In this document: in pieces, positions 22,951 to 30,542 of the stretch | How the letters are laid out: every line of letters begins with the position of its first letter | Numbering within the stretch: position 1 is the stretch's first letter | IMG/VR virus record: IMGVR_UViG_3300023708_000986 | Span: 1 to 44,412 of that record | Strand: one strand, 5' to 3' | DNA length: 44,412 nt | From: a virus | The notes under the pieces: model-generated | Databases searched by the model: none | What the model saw: the letters and a program-made list of their open reading frames with translations, nothing else | What the model was told of the DNA's origin: nothing | Position numbers and translations under genes: made by a program

Positions 22951-25248
22951 ATGTCTTCACAAGTCACCATCACCCAACTTCCACAGGCTCTGCCCCTTTC
23001 CGGGCTGGAGTCTGTGCCGATTGTCCAAAATGGTGTCACTGTCCAGACCACCACGGGCCAAATTGCGGGTTCTCCGAACCTCCAGCAGACGTTTCTGACC
23101 GTCAACCGAGAGACATCGCTGCCAAACAGCCGATATTTCGGTGTTGGATCGGGTCTGAGTCTCGCCGACAACGGCGCTCAAAGCAATTTGGTGTTGAATT
23201 TGACCGGGGCGGTGCCGTCCTTGAACGCAAGTGGAGTCGGACTCCAAGTCAAGACGAACGCAAATACGCTTGTAGGACGCAATTTGGCCGTTGGGAGTGG
23301 TCTGGGTATCACCAACGCCGATGGAGTGCTTGGAAACCCCACCATATCCCTTGGGACGACCCTTGCCAACGTGGCGGCGCTATCAGGGACGGGCATGCTG
23401 GCCATCAATGGCACGAATTTCACGCCATTGACGCTTGCCGGGGTCTCTGGACAGGTCGTTGTGACCAATGGAAATGGTGCTGCAGGCGCTCCGACGTTTG
23501 GGCTGGCCACCACAGCGGTCACCCCGGGCACGTATTCGTCCGCGACATTCACCGTTGACGCCTATGGGCGCTTGACGTCAGCCACAAGCGGTGTTGCCGG
23601 GGGCGTGACGTTCTTCAGCGGCGGCACAACTGGCCTGACTCCAGCCACGCCAACTGCTGGATCGATCACCTTGGGCGGTGTTTTGGTGGTGGCCAATGGC
23701 GGCACTGGTGCCTCGACCCTGACTGGATACGTCAAGGGCAACGGCACATCGGCGATGACTGCCTCGACGACGGTTCCTACCACGGATCTGAGTGGAACCA
23801 TCTCCAATACCCAATTGGCCAACTCGTCTATCGTGATCAATGGTACGACAGTCAGTTTGGGCGGCTCAATCAGCGTGGGCACAGTGACTTCGGTTACGGC
23901 CACAGCGCCAGTGGTGTCATCCGGTGGATCGACACCCGTGATCAGCATGGCCGCAGCCAGTGCAACATCGAACGGATACCTGACGTCGACAGACTGGTCG
24001 ATATTTAATGGCAAAGGGGCCGGATCGGTGACCTCTGTGGGTGGCACGGGGACGGTCAGCGGCATCACTTTAACTGGCACCGTCACCACCACCGGAAACT
24101 TGACACTGGGCGGGACTTTGGCCGTGACGCCATCGAACTTCTCAACTCAGACGGCCAACTATGTGTTGGCAGGGCCAACAACTGGTGCGGCAGCCACTCC
24201 AACATTTCGGGCTTTGGTGGCCGCAGACATCCCCGCGCTTCCATATGGCACGGGCACAGTTACGAACGTGTCGGCGCTCACAATTGGAACGACTGGCACT
24301 GACCTGAGTTCGACTGTTGCCAACAGCACGACAACACCAGTCATTACGCTGAACGTGCCCACAGCATCCGCAACGAACCGTGGAGCCTTGAGTGCTGCTG
24401 ATTGGACGACGTTCAACAACAAGCAACCCGCTGGGTCTTATCTCACTGCAGTGTCTGTTGCATCTGCAAATGGGTTTGCAGGCACATCAAGCGGCGGATT
24501 GACTCCAGCCTTGACGCTGTCCACGTCAATTTCTGGTTTGCTGTTTGGCAACGGTACCGCTCTGGCTGCCGCAACGATCAGTGCGCCCTTGGCGTACTCT
24601 GCTGGTACCTTGAGCATCACTCAGGCCACCACCAGCACAAACGGCTATCTGAGCAGCACAGACTGGAACACGTTCAACAACAAGCAGCCTGCAGGCGCAT
24701 ACTTGACTGCGGTGACAGCAGATGCACCCCTGACAGGATCTGGCACGTCTGCAAGTCATTTGAGCATGCCTGCAGCCACTTCGCTGGTGAGCGGATATTT
24801 GACGTCGACAGACTGGAACACATTCAACAGCAAGGGTTCTGGGTCTGTGACTTCTGTGGCGGCGACTGTGCCGTCCTTCTTGTCGATTTCCGGCAGTCCA
24901 ATCACTACCAGTGGAACCTTGGCCATCACCTACTCGGGTACGGCGCTGCCTGTTGCAAACGGCGGAACTGGAGCAACAACACTGTCTGGTCTGGCCTATG
25001 GGAATGGCACGAGCGCATTCACGGCGGCAACTGCGGCTCAAGTCGTTTCGGTGATCGGAACAACTGCGGTCACGAATGCCACCAATGCCACCAACACGGC
25101 GATCACGGCAAACTCCACCAACGCAACCAACTACCTGACTTTTGTCAGTGCCACTACCGGAAATCTCCCTCCGTTGGTAAACTCTTCGATAACCTGCAAC
25201 CCCTCTACAGGCCAGATCACTGGCGGCGTAGCAGGTGGCTCTTTCTAA
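22951..25248 (+). CDS. Tail fibre protein with DWxxFNxK repeats
   Basis: 765 aa from the ATG at 22951, just behind the previous stop; the longer frame to 22864 overlaps a real gene. The N-terminus (VTITQLPQALPLSGLESVPI) is an attachment-type domain. Most of the rest is Gly/Thr/Ser/Ala-rich beta repeat. It contains NGGTGAST/NGGTGATT units and four copies of a 'GYLTSTDWNTFNxK' unit, near residues 341, 477, 564 and 614, as in many receptor-binding fibres. The ending is PSTGQITGGVAGGSF. It should form a trimeric fibre; the host receptor is unknown. Palindrome copy 5 lies in frame (GVGLQ). Confidence 0.8.
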   Translation: MSSQVTITQLPQALPLSGLESVPIVQNGVTVQTTTGQIAGSPNLQQTFLTVNRETSLPNSRYFGVGSGLSLADNGAQSNLVLNLTGAVPSLNASGVGLQVKTNANTLVGRNLAVGSGLGITNADGVLGNPTISLGTTLANVAALSGTGMLAINGTNFTPLTLAGVSGQVVVTNGNGAAGAPTFGLATTAVTPGTYSSATFTVDAYGRLTSATSGVAGGVTFFSGGTTGLTPATPTAGSITLGGVLVVANGGTGASTLTGYVKGNGTSAMTASTTVPTTDLSGTISNTQLANSSIVINGTTVSLGGSISVGTVTSVTATAPVVSSGGSTPVISMAAASATSNGYLTSTDWSIFNGKGAGSVTSVGGTGTVSGITLTGTVTTTGNLTLGGTLAVTPSNFSTQTANYVLAGPTTGAAATPTFRALVAADIPALPYGTGTVTNVSALTIGTTGTDLSSTVANSTTTPVITLNVPTASATNRGALSAADWTTFNNKQPAGSYLTAVSVASANGFAGTSSGGLTPALTLSTSISGLLFGNGTALAAATISAPLAYSAGTLSITQATTSTNGYLSSTDWNTFNNKQPAGAYLTAVTADAPLTGSGTSASHLSMPAATSLVSGYLTSTDWNTFNSKGSGSVTSVAATVPSFLSISGSPITTSGTLAITYSGTALPVANGGTGATTLSGLAYGNGTSAFTAATAAQVVSVIGTTAVTNATNATNTAITANSTNATNYLTFVSATTGNLPPLVNSSITCNPSTGQITGGVAGGSF
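23232..23246. repeat. GAGTC palindrome, copy 5 (G-centred, coding)
   Basis: TGGAGTCGGACTCCA inside the tail fibre gene, read as GVGLQ. The flanks give GTGG...CCAA, so arms stop at 7 bp. Confidence 0.9.
23971..24836 (+). repeat. Four internal repeat units in the fibre gene
   Basis: Related DNA segments around 23971-24015, 24378-24426, 24641-24690 and 24791-24836 encode GYLTSTDWSIFNGK, GALSAADWTTFNNK, GYLSSTDWNTFNNK and GYLTSTDWNTFNSK. Copies 3 and 4 are the closest. These are probable sites of unit gain, loss or gene conversion in the fibre. Confidence 0.7.
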
Positions 25249-25257
25249 GGAAAAATC

Positions 25258-26799
25258 ATGTCGGCAAGCGGCTACACACCCATCCTGATCTACGGCAGCA
25301 CCACGGCCTCAAACGTGCCTTTGGCGGCGAACCTGACGACCAGTTCGTCCGGCGTGGAATTGGCCATCAACGCAGCCGACGGCAAACTTTTCTACAAGGA
25401 CAGCGGCGGCACCGTGCAGGTGCTTGCCACAAAGGGTGCCGCTCAGAACTCAATCAGTTTTGGCACGACAGGACTGACTCCAAACACAGCCACTCAAGGT
25501 GCTGTGACAGTTGCCGGAACTTTGATCACATCCAACGGTGGCACTGGATTGTCCAGCTACACCTCAGGTGATTTGCCTTACTATGCCTCTGGCACAGCAT
25601 TGTCCAAACTGGGAATCGGCACCAGTGGACAGATTTTGACTTCCTCAGGCACTGCCCCTCAGTGGAGCACGCTATCTGGTGTGGCCGTGACCACATTCAG
25701 CGCAGGCACGACAGGGTTTACACCATCTTCTGCCACATCCGGCGCAATTACTTTGTCGGGCACGCTTGCCACCACAAACGGCGGTACAGGACTGACCAGC
25801 TTCACTGCCAACGGTGTTGTCTACGCATCGTCTACAAGTGCGCTGACCACTGGTTCTGCGCTGACGTTTGATGGGACAACATTCCGCACACTGTCTGGCG
25901 CTGTTGCATCAGGTGGTTCAGTCAACGGTAAGTTCCGTCTTGATCGTTCTGATGGCACGACAAACCTTGGCTATATTGATTGGGTAACTGTAGCCGATGG
26001 AATGCGCTTTTACAACAACAATGGCGGTTACTTCTCTTGGGAACAAAGCTCTGCTGGCGAATTGATGCGCCTGACCAGCACAGGGCTGGGTATTGGGACT
26101 ACTTCGCCAATCTCTCGCTTACACGTAAACAGTTTTTCAACGAACACCACAACAATCACGGTTGGTAACAACAACGGCGGGACGCAAATCGGATTCGATT
26201 CAACCAATGCGTCATTTGTTTCGGCCTATGCAAACAATGCGTTGCGCTTTGGCTATAACAGTGGCTCTACGTTTGTTGAAACCGCCCGTATCGATTCCAG
26301 CGGTAACCTTTTGTTTGGTGGAGCATATGGAACAAGTGTAGCCAGTGGTATGGCAATCACGAATCCAACATCAGCAACCATCATGTATATCGGGCATGCG
26401 GTAGGAACTGCATCGGGATCGGTGTACTCAGAATTTAGATACAACACAACAACGATTGGCACAATTACTCAAAACGGCACAACAGGTGTTCTGTACAACA
26501 TCACTTCCGACTATCGCCTGAAAAACGTCCTCGGTGCGGTGTCTGGTCAAGGTGCTCGAATTGATGCTCTGGAGCCAATCGAATACGAATGGAAAGCTGA
26601 TGGTTCCCGTACTCGTGGTTTCTTGGCGCACAAGTTCCAAGAGGTTTATCCCGGTAGCGTTAACGGCGAAAAAGACGCTGTTGATGCTGAAGGCAAGCCC
26701 GTCTACCAAACCATGCAAGCAAGCACATCCGAGGTCATTGCTGACTTGGTGGCTGAAATCAAATCCCTCCGTCAACGCCTTGCAGCCGCAGGCCTCTAA
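25258..26799 (+). CDS. Tail fibre/spike with S74 intramolecular chaperone
   Basis: 513 aa, AAGGAAAAATC before the ATG. N-terminal and middle parts are fibre-like Gly/Thr repeats (NGGTGLSSY, NGGTGLTSF) and a RIDSSGNLLFGG segment. The C-terminal about 100 residues form the Peptidase_S74 domain: TSDYRLKNVL (catalytic Ser at 417, Lys at 421), then PIEYEWKADGSRTRGFLAHK, FQEVYPGSVNGE and a final coiled coil (VIADLVAEIKSLRQRLAAAG). The domain trimerises and folds the fibre, then cuts itself off. Likely a second receptor-binding protein acting with the one upstream. Confidence 0.85.
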   Translation: MSASGYTPILIYGSTTASNVPLAANLTTSSSGVELAINAADGKLFYKDSGGTVQVLATKGAAQNSISFGTTGLTPNTATQGAVTVAGTLITSNGGTGLSSYTSGDLPYYASGTALSKLGIGTSGQILTSSGTAPQWSTLSGVAVTTFSAGTTGFTPSSATSGAITLSGTLATTNGGTGLTSFTANGVVYASSTSALTTGSALTFDGTTFRTLSGAVASGGSVNGKFRLDRSDGTTNLGYIDWVTVADGMRFYNNNGGYFSWEQSSAGELMRLTSTGLGIGTTSPISRLHVNSFSTNTTTITVGNNNGGTQIGFDSTNASFVSAYANNALRFGYNSGSTFVETARIDSSGNLLFGGAYGTSVASGMAITNPTSATIMYIGHAVGTASGSVYSEFRYNTTTIGTITQNGTTGVLYNITSDYRLKNVLGAVSGQGARIDALEPIEYEWKADGSRTRGFLAHKFQEVYPGSVNGEKDAVDAEGKPVYQTMQASTSEVIADLVAEIKSLRQRLAAAGL

Positions 26800-26817
26800 T
26801 TCCAGAAAGGAAAAACC

Positions 26818-27120
26818 ATGACAACTCAATTTAACTGGCAGATCACAAATTGCGACAGCCTGATTTCTGATGGCTTCATCACTACCGCCCACTGGACGGC
26901 ATCCGCTGTTGATGGTGATTACACCGCCAGCATTTATTCCACTTGCTCTTGGCAACCCGGCACTCCAACGATTCCTTACAGCCAAGTGACTCAGCAACAA
27001 GTGCTTGACTGGTGCTGGACTTCTGGAGCTGATAAAGACGCTACTGAAGCTGCTTTGGCTCAAAACATTGAGCTTCAAAAGAACCCTGTGGTGACTGCTG
27101 GTTTGCCTTGGGCTAATTAA
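26818..27120 (+). CDS. DUF7936-like small fibre-associated protein
   Basis: 100 aa. It opens FNWQITNCDSLISDGFITTA and contains HWTASAVDGDYTASIYSTCS, then QQQVLDWCWTSGADKDATEA and a C-terminal NPVVTAGLPW. This NW-I...AHW...G-Y...QV--W pattern is that of DUF7936-type proteins placed right behind tail fibre genes. Probably a fibre chaperone or accessory; no direct evidence. Confidence 0.7.
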   Translation: MTTQFNWQITNCDSLISDGFITTAHWTASAVDGDYTASIYSTCSWQPGTPTIPYSQVTQQQVLDWCWTSGADKDATEAALAQNIELQKNPVVTAGLPWAN

Positions 27121-27126
27121 CGGGAA

Positions 27127-27148
27127 GCCGCCACCCGACCTTGGCGGC
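27127..27148 (+). other. Intergenic hairpin
   Basis: GCCGCCA (27127-27133) pairs with TGGCGGC (27142-27148) around an eight-base loop. No T-run follows. It sits between the fibre and lysis modules and could be a processing or attenuation point. Confidence 0.4.
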
Positions 27149-27165
27149 ACATCAAAGGAAATGAA

Positions 27166-27399
27166 ATGGGCAACAACACAAAACCCCAACTCATCATTGA
27201 CGGCGTCGAATACGACGTGGAAAAACTAAACGAACAACAGCGTGCTCTTCTTGATCACGTCGTTGATCTGGAGCGCAAAGTAGGCTCTGCACGATTCAAT
27301 CTGGATCAGTTGCAAGTTGGCCGCGATGCGTTCTTCAACATGCTCAAGCAGGCATTGGTTGATCAGCCTGCAGAGGCTGAAGTCAAGCCAGCGGAGTAA
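27166..27399 (+). CDS. DUF6447-like small helical protein
   Basis: 77 aa, AAAGG before the ATG. It begins with PQLIIDGVEYDVEKLNEQQR (a short strand pair then a helix) and continues as a coiled coil (VVDLERKVGSARFNLDQLQV) with an acidic tail. Similar proteins (DUF6447) occur near fibre and lysis genes in many phages. Function unknown. Confidence 0.7.
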   Translation: MGNNTKPQLIIDGVEYDVEKLNEQQRALLDHVVDLERKVGSARFNLDQLQVGRDAFFNMLKQALVDQPAEAEVKPAE

Positions 27400-27402
27400 A
27401 AA

Positions 27403-27624
27403 ATGGACAACCAGCAACTCTTCAACATGGTGGTATCGGTTGCCGGGTTTCTGGCTGTCTGGGTCTTCAACAACCAGACCCAAAAAATCCAAAAGCTGGA
27501 AGATCGGTTGTCCAATCTCCCAAGGGAGTATGTCAACCGTGACGACTATCGCGCAGACATCAGAGAAATCAAGGACATCCTTCATCAAATCTTTGACAAA
27601 TTGGACGGGAAGGCCGACAAGTAA
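27403..27624 (+). CDS. Small single-TM coiled-coil protein (lysis region)
   Basis: 73 aa, CGGAG before the ATG. One N-terminal transmembrane segment (NMVVSVAGFLAVWVFN) is followed by a cytoplasmic or periplasmic coiled coil, with YVNRDDYRADIREIKDILHQ ending FDKLDGKADK. It is similar to small proteins seen in other phage lysis clusters. It may be a holin partner or regulator. TAATG overlap with the next gene. Confidence 0.7.
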   Translation: MDNQQLFNMVVSVAGFLAVWVFNNQTQKIQKLEDRLSNLPREYVNRDDYRADIREIKDILHQIFDKLDGKADK

Positions 27625-28124
27625 TGGAGCCAATTAGCACCGCTCTTGCCGCATTTGCAGCCGTTCAGAAGGCTGTTTCCCTCATCAAGACGGCGTCAAA
27701 AACCGCTCAGGATGTGGCAAGCCTTGGCCCATTGATCGGCAACTATTTCGATGCCAAGCACACCGCTCTCAAGGCGGTCAAAGAAACAAAACGCGAAGGC
27801 GGCTCCAATCTTGGAAAGGCCGTCGAAATTGAGTTGGCCCTGAAGGCTCAGGCCGACTTTGAAGAGCAACTCAAGGGTCTGTTCTTCCCAAACAACATGG
27901 ACATCTGGGAATCCATCCAAGAGCGGGTGCGCCAGATGGATCAGGAGGACAAGCACGCCGAACGCGCCGCCGTGGAGCGTGCCAAGAAAGCCAAGGAAGA
28001 GGCCCGGCAGAGGCTGGAGATAGCCATTGTGATCTTGTCGGTTGTCTTTCTGTTTGGATTGGTTGGAGCGGGTGTTTACATGATCCGTGATCACTGCAAG
28101 ACAGCACAATGCGGGTACAAGTGA
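27624..28124 (+). CDS. Membrane protein of the lysis region
   Basis: 166 aa. The N-terminus MEPISTALAAFAAVQKAVSL is a recognisable motif of phage proteins in this position. A central amphipathic helical region (SNLGKAVEIELALKAQADFE) precedes a basic coiled coil (AAVERAKKAKEEARQRLEIA), which leads into one transmembrane helix at about 134-156 (VILSVVFLFGLVGAGVYMI) and a short Cys-containing tail. Function unproven; possibly a structural or lysis-timing membrane protein. TGATG overlap with the lipoprotein gene. Confidence 0.7.
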   Translation: MEPISTALAAFAAVQKAVSLIKTASKTAQDVASLGPLIGNYFDAKHTALKAVKETKREGGSNLGKAVEIELALKAQADFEEQLKGLFFPNNMDIWESIQERVRQMDQEDKHAERAAVERAKKAKEEARQRLEIAIVILSVVFLFGLVGAGVYMIRDHCKTAQCGYK

Positions 28125-28345
28125 TGAAACACATTCTTGGGATCGTTCTGCTGGTTTTGGTCGGGTGCCAAGACCACTATAGGTACCCATGCCAGAACCC
28201 TGACAACTTCTACGCCAAAGAGTGCCAGAAGCCAAAATGTCTGTTTACGCAGATGTGCCCCGAGTACCTCGTCGCCCCTATTTTGGAGAAACAGGCAAAT
28301 GTTCAAGCTCAACAACCAGCATCCGAAGCCTCGACTAACCGCTGA
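28124..28345 (+). CDS. Small phage lipoprotein
   Basis: 73 aa from the ATG at 28124, coupled to the previous gene. The signal MKHILGIVLLVLVGC is a lipobox (LVGC), so Cys15 should be lipidated. The mature part has regularly spaced cysteines (YPCQNPDNFYAKECQKPKC then C) suited to disulfides in the periplasm. Homologues with the same CxxP-DN-x-E-C pattern are common in phage lysis clusters. Role unknown; it could take part in lysis or superinfection exclusion. Confidence 0.75.
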   Translation: MKHILGIVLLVLVGCQDHYRYPCQNPDNFYAKECQKPKCLFTQMCPEYLVAPILEKQANVQAQQPASEASTNR

Positions 28346-28814
28346 GGAATACGAAGTCCGCATCTGGGGCTTTGTCGTGATTGTGGTGATGCTGGTGTTT
28401 GCTGGCATCACAGGGGCCATGCTGTACTCCGTGATCTTTGTTGTGCAGCCCATCAAGACGATGGCTCCGATTGATCAGGCCTTTACCAAGATGCTCAACG
28501 ACATCGTCCTACTGATCGTGGGTGGTATTGGCGGCATCATGGCCAAAAAGGGTGTGGGAGCCATGTCGGAAAAGCTGGCTGGGCCACCCCCTGCACCGCA
28601 GGCCACAATGCCTTCCGGGGCAACCATGCCTCCAGTACCTCAGCCAGTACCAGTTACCGCTCCTTCCACGCCCAACTGGAACTGGATGGGCTACCAAAAC
28701 CCCACTTTGGATGAAAGCTGGACGCCCGGCCCACCACCCACAACTCCACCAGATCATCAAGAGCCTGACGAAGACCGTCTGTCCCTTGCAATTGCCCGTC
28801 AAGAGGTGAATTGA
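28299..28814 (+). CDS. Putative holin (two-TM protein)
   Basis: 171 aa from the ATG at 28299 after TTTTGGAG. Two transmembrane helices are separated by a short loop (FVVIVVMLVFAGITGAMLYS and DIVLLIVGGIGGIMA). The N-terminus is cytoplasmic and basic, and the C-terminus is a long Pro-rich tail (PPPAPQATMPSGATMPPVPQ). Its position next to spanins and endolysin supports a holin or holin-like role. The Pro-rich tail is longer than usual. Overlaps the lipoprotein gene by 47 bases and the spanin gene by TGATG. Confidence 0.6.
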   Translation: MFKLNNQHPKPRLTAEEYEVRIWGFVVIVVMLVFAGITGAMLYSVIFVVQPIKTMAPIDQAFTKMLNDIVLLIVGGIGGIMAKKGVGAMSEKLAGPPPAPQATMPSGATMPPVPQPVPVTAPSTPNWNWMGYQNPTLDESWTPGPPPTTPPDHQEPDEDRLSLAIARQEVN

Positions 28815-29284
28815 TGTTCGGGGTACCTCTGCCCTACGCAGCCCTTGGAGGCCTCTTGCTGGCCCTTCTGGCCTATTTCACGGGCCATCACAAGGGCTGG
28901 GCCGAACGTGACGCTGAAATGCAGGTGGAAATCGCCAAAAAGAACGAAGAAGCCCGGAACACGGAAATCAAACTAAATGCACAGGTTAATGCAAGTGCAG
29001 TTCAACTACAGGAGGCCAATAATGTCATTGACCAAAAATCAATTGCTCTTACTGCTGCCATTCGCGCTGGCCGGGTGCGGCTCCCAGCCCCAAGTTGTGT
29101 ACAAACCACCCCAAGTGCCCCCGCTGCCGCCCCAAATCCAGAAGATGGAGCCGAATCTGACCGACAGACTCTCCTCCTTATTGCTCAACTCGCCGCAGAC
29201 GGGGACAAAGCCATCACTCAACTCAACGCCTGCATTGACGCCTACACAGCCGTCCGGGAGCAAATAAATGGCAGTAACCGCTGA
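28814..29284 (+). CDS. Rz: Inner-membrane spanin (Rz-like)
   Basis: 156 aa from the ATG at 28814 (TGATG). One N-terminal transmembrane helix (YAALGGLLLALLAYFTG) is followed by a periplasmic coiled coil (RDAEMQVEIAKKNEEARNTE, VQLQEANNVIDQKSIALTAA) and a C-terminal globular helix. This is the layout of i-spanins, which with the outer lipoprotein fuse the two membranes in the last lysis step. The Rz1 partner is fully embedded in the +1 frame. Confidence 0.85.
   Translation: MFGVPLPYAALGGLLLALLAYFTGHHKGWAERDAEMQVEIAKKNEEARNTEIKLNAQVNASAVQLQEANNVIDQKSIALTAAIRAGRVRLPAPSCVQTTPSAPAAAPNPEDGAESDRQTLLLIAQLAADGDKAITQLNACIDAYTAVREQINGSNR
29022..29267 (+). CDS. Rz1: Outer-membrane spanin (Rz1-like), embedded
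   Basis: 81 aa in the +1 frame inside the Rz gene. AGGAGG precedes the ATG at 29022. The signal sequence MSLTKNQLLLLLPFALAGC ends in a lipobox (LAGC, Cys19). The mature part is Pro-rich (VVYKPPQVPPLPPQIQ), as in lambda Rz1. It is an outer-membrane lipoprotein that bridges to the i-spanin. The strong ribosome site and embedding make this call firm. The stop lies directly before the endolysin ATG. Confidence 0.88.
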   Translation: MSLTKNQLLLLLPFALAGCGSQPQVVYKPPQVPPLPPQIQKMEPNLTDRLSSLLLNSPQTGTKPSLNSTPALTPTQPSGSK

Positions 29285-29870
29285 ACAACTTGCCAAAATT
29301 GGAGTCGGACTCCAGTGGGTCGACCCGCTGAACGAGACTTTCCAGCGTTTTAGCATAGTGACTCCACGTGAGCAGGCCATGTTTATTGGTCAGTGTGCCC
29401 ACGAATGCGGCAACTTCAGTGTTCTGGAGGAGAATCTGAATTACCGTGCGGCCACCCTGATGCGGGTCTGGCCAAAGCGCTTTCCTACGCTGGAAGTCGC
29501 CAACGCCTATGCCGGGAACCCCAAAAAGATCGCCAATTTGGTCTACGCGAACCGCATGGGCAACCGCGACGAGGCTTCCGGGGACGGCTACCGATTCCGA
29601 GGCCGTGGCTGCATCCAGTTGACTGGCTCGGCCAACTATTACCACGCTGGTAAGGCTTTGGGGGTGGATCTCATCATGAATCCCGATCTGGTGGCCACAC
29701 CCAAGTACGCAGCCCTGACAGCCGGGTTTTTCTGGTCAACCCATGGGCTGAACGCTTTGGCTGAAGCCGGGGACGATTTGGGCTGCTGCAAGCGGATCAA
29801 CGGTGGTACCCTTGGACTCGATGACCGGAAACACCGCACCCAGCAGGCACTTGCCGTCCTGACGGCCTAA
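29268..29870 (+). CDS. Endolysin, GH19 (chitinase-like) family
   Basis: 200 aa, GGGAG upstream of the ATG. AHECGNF at 44-50 carries the likely catalytic Glu46, followed by a second acidic pair in VLEENLNY (E54/E55). DGYRFRGRGCIQLTGSANYY is the substrate-groove signature of GH19 phage lysozymes. A C-terminal GGTLGLDDRKHRTQQALAVL completes the domain. No signal peptide or transmembrane segment, so release depends on the holin. Three cysteines could be of interest for regulation. The palindrome falls in its N-terminal helix. Confidence 0.9.
   Translation: MAVTAEQLAKIGVGLQWVDPLNETFQRFSIVTPREQAMFIGQCAHECGNFSVLEENLNYRAATLMRVWPKRFPTLEVANAYAGNPKKIANLVYANRMGNRDEASGDGYRFRGRGCIQLTGSANYYHAGKALGVDLIMNPDLVATPKYAALTAGFFWSTHGLNALAEAGDDLGCCKRINGGTLGLDDRKHRTQQALAVLTA
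29300..29314. repeat. GAGTC palindrome, copy 6 (G-centred, coding)
   Basis: TGGAGTCGGACTCCA in the endolysin gene, read as GVGLQ (residues 12-16). The repeat sits in the start region of the domain without disrupting the fold. Confidence 0.9.
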
Positions 29871-29901
29871 TGGGACAATCGGAACAACCGAAAAGACTGA
29901 C

Positions 29902-30540
29902 ATGACCACTACGCCAAGTTTTGTTCTTACTTACGATAGCCTGAGCAGTACAGTCCTCCAATACTTGGAGCGCTCTGACCCCGCCGTCGTCGCCGCCATC
30001 CCAACTTTTATCACCCTGTGCGAGTATGAAATCGCTCAGGAAATCAAGACTTTGGGCCAACTGGCGGTGGCCACGGCCACAATGACTCCAAACAACCCCG
30101 TGTTGGCCAAGCCAGCCCGGTGGCGCAAGACCGTCTCCATGACGTTGACCAATGGCACGAGCACCCAGCCCGTGCTGCTGCGCAAGTTTGAATATCTGAA
30201 GTCGTACTGGCCAAATGCATCGCAGACCGATGTGCCCCAGTTCTATGCCGACAACGACTATGAGCACTGGTATCTGGCACCGACTCCAGATCAGGCCTAC
30301 ACGTTTGAAGTCCTGTTCTACGAGCGCATCGCCCCACTGAGTTCGACAAACCAAACCAACTGGCTGACTCAGTACGCCCCCAACGCCATGCTGTATGGCA
30401 CCTTGCTGCAGGCCATGCCGTTCCTCAAGAACGACCAACGGCAGATTTTCCAGCAGAAGTACACTGAAGCCATTCAGGCTCTCAAAACCGAAGATGTCGC
30501 CCGTGTTGGTGACCGTCAGGCTATTGCCGTGGATTCCTAA
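29902..30540 (+). CDS. Head-tail adaptor (SU10/P22 gp4-like)
   Basis: 212 aa. The pattern FITLCEYEIAQEIKTLGQLA, NPVLAKPARWRKTVSMTL, VPQFYADNDYEHWYLAPTPD and TNWLTQYAPNAMLYGTLLQA, with PFLKNDQRQIFQQKYTEAIQ, is the signature of the SU10-type adaptor family. Such proteins form a ring beneath the portal and join the tail nozzle. The ribosome site is weak and the gap to the endolysin is only about 30 bases. A downstream neighbour likely to be the nozzle fits the order. Confidence 0.82.
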   Translation: MTTTPSFVLTYDSLSSTVLQYLERSDPAVVAAIPTFITLCEYEIAQEIKTLGQLAVATATMTPNNPVLAKPARWRKTVSMTLTNGTSTQPVLLRKFEYLKSYWPNASQTDVPQFYADNDYEHWYLAPTPDQAYTFEVLFYERIAPLSSTNQTNWLTQYAPNAMLYGTLLQAMPFLKNDQRQIFQQKYTEAIQALKTEDVARVGDRQAIAVDS

Positions 30541-30542
30541 TC

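Noticed and set aside
24402-25571. Rightward open frame across the end of one fibre gene and the start of the next
   Set aside because: Cys/His/Arg-rich, out of frame with clear fibre repeats, and includes a real gene border. Not coding.
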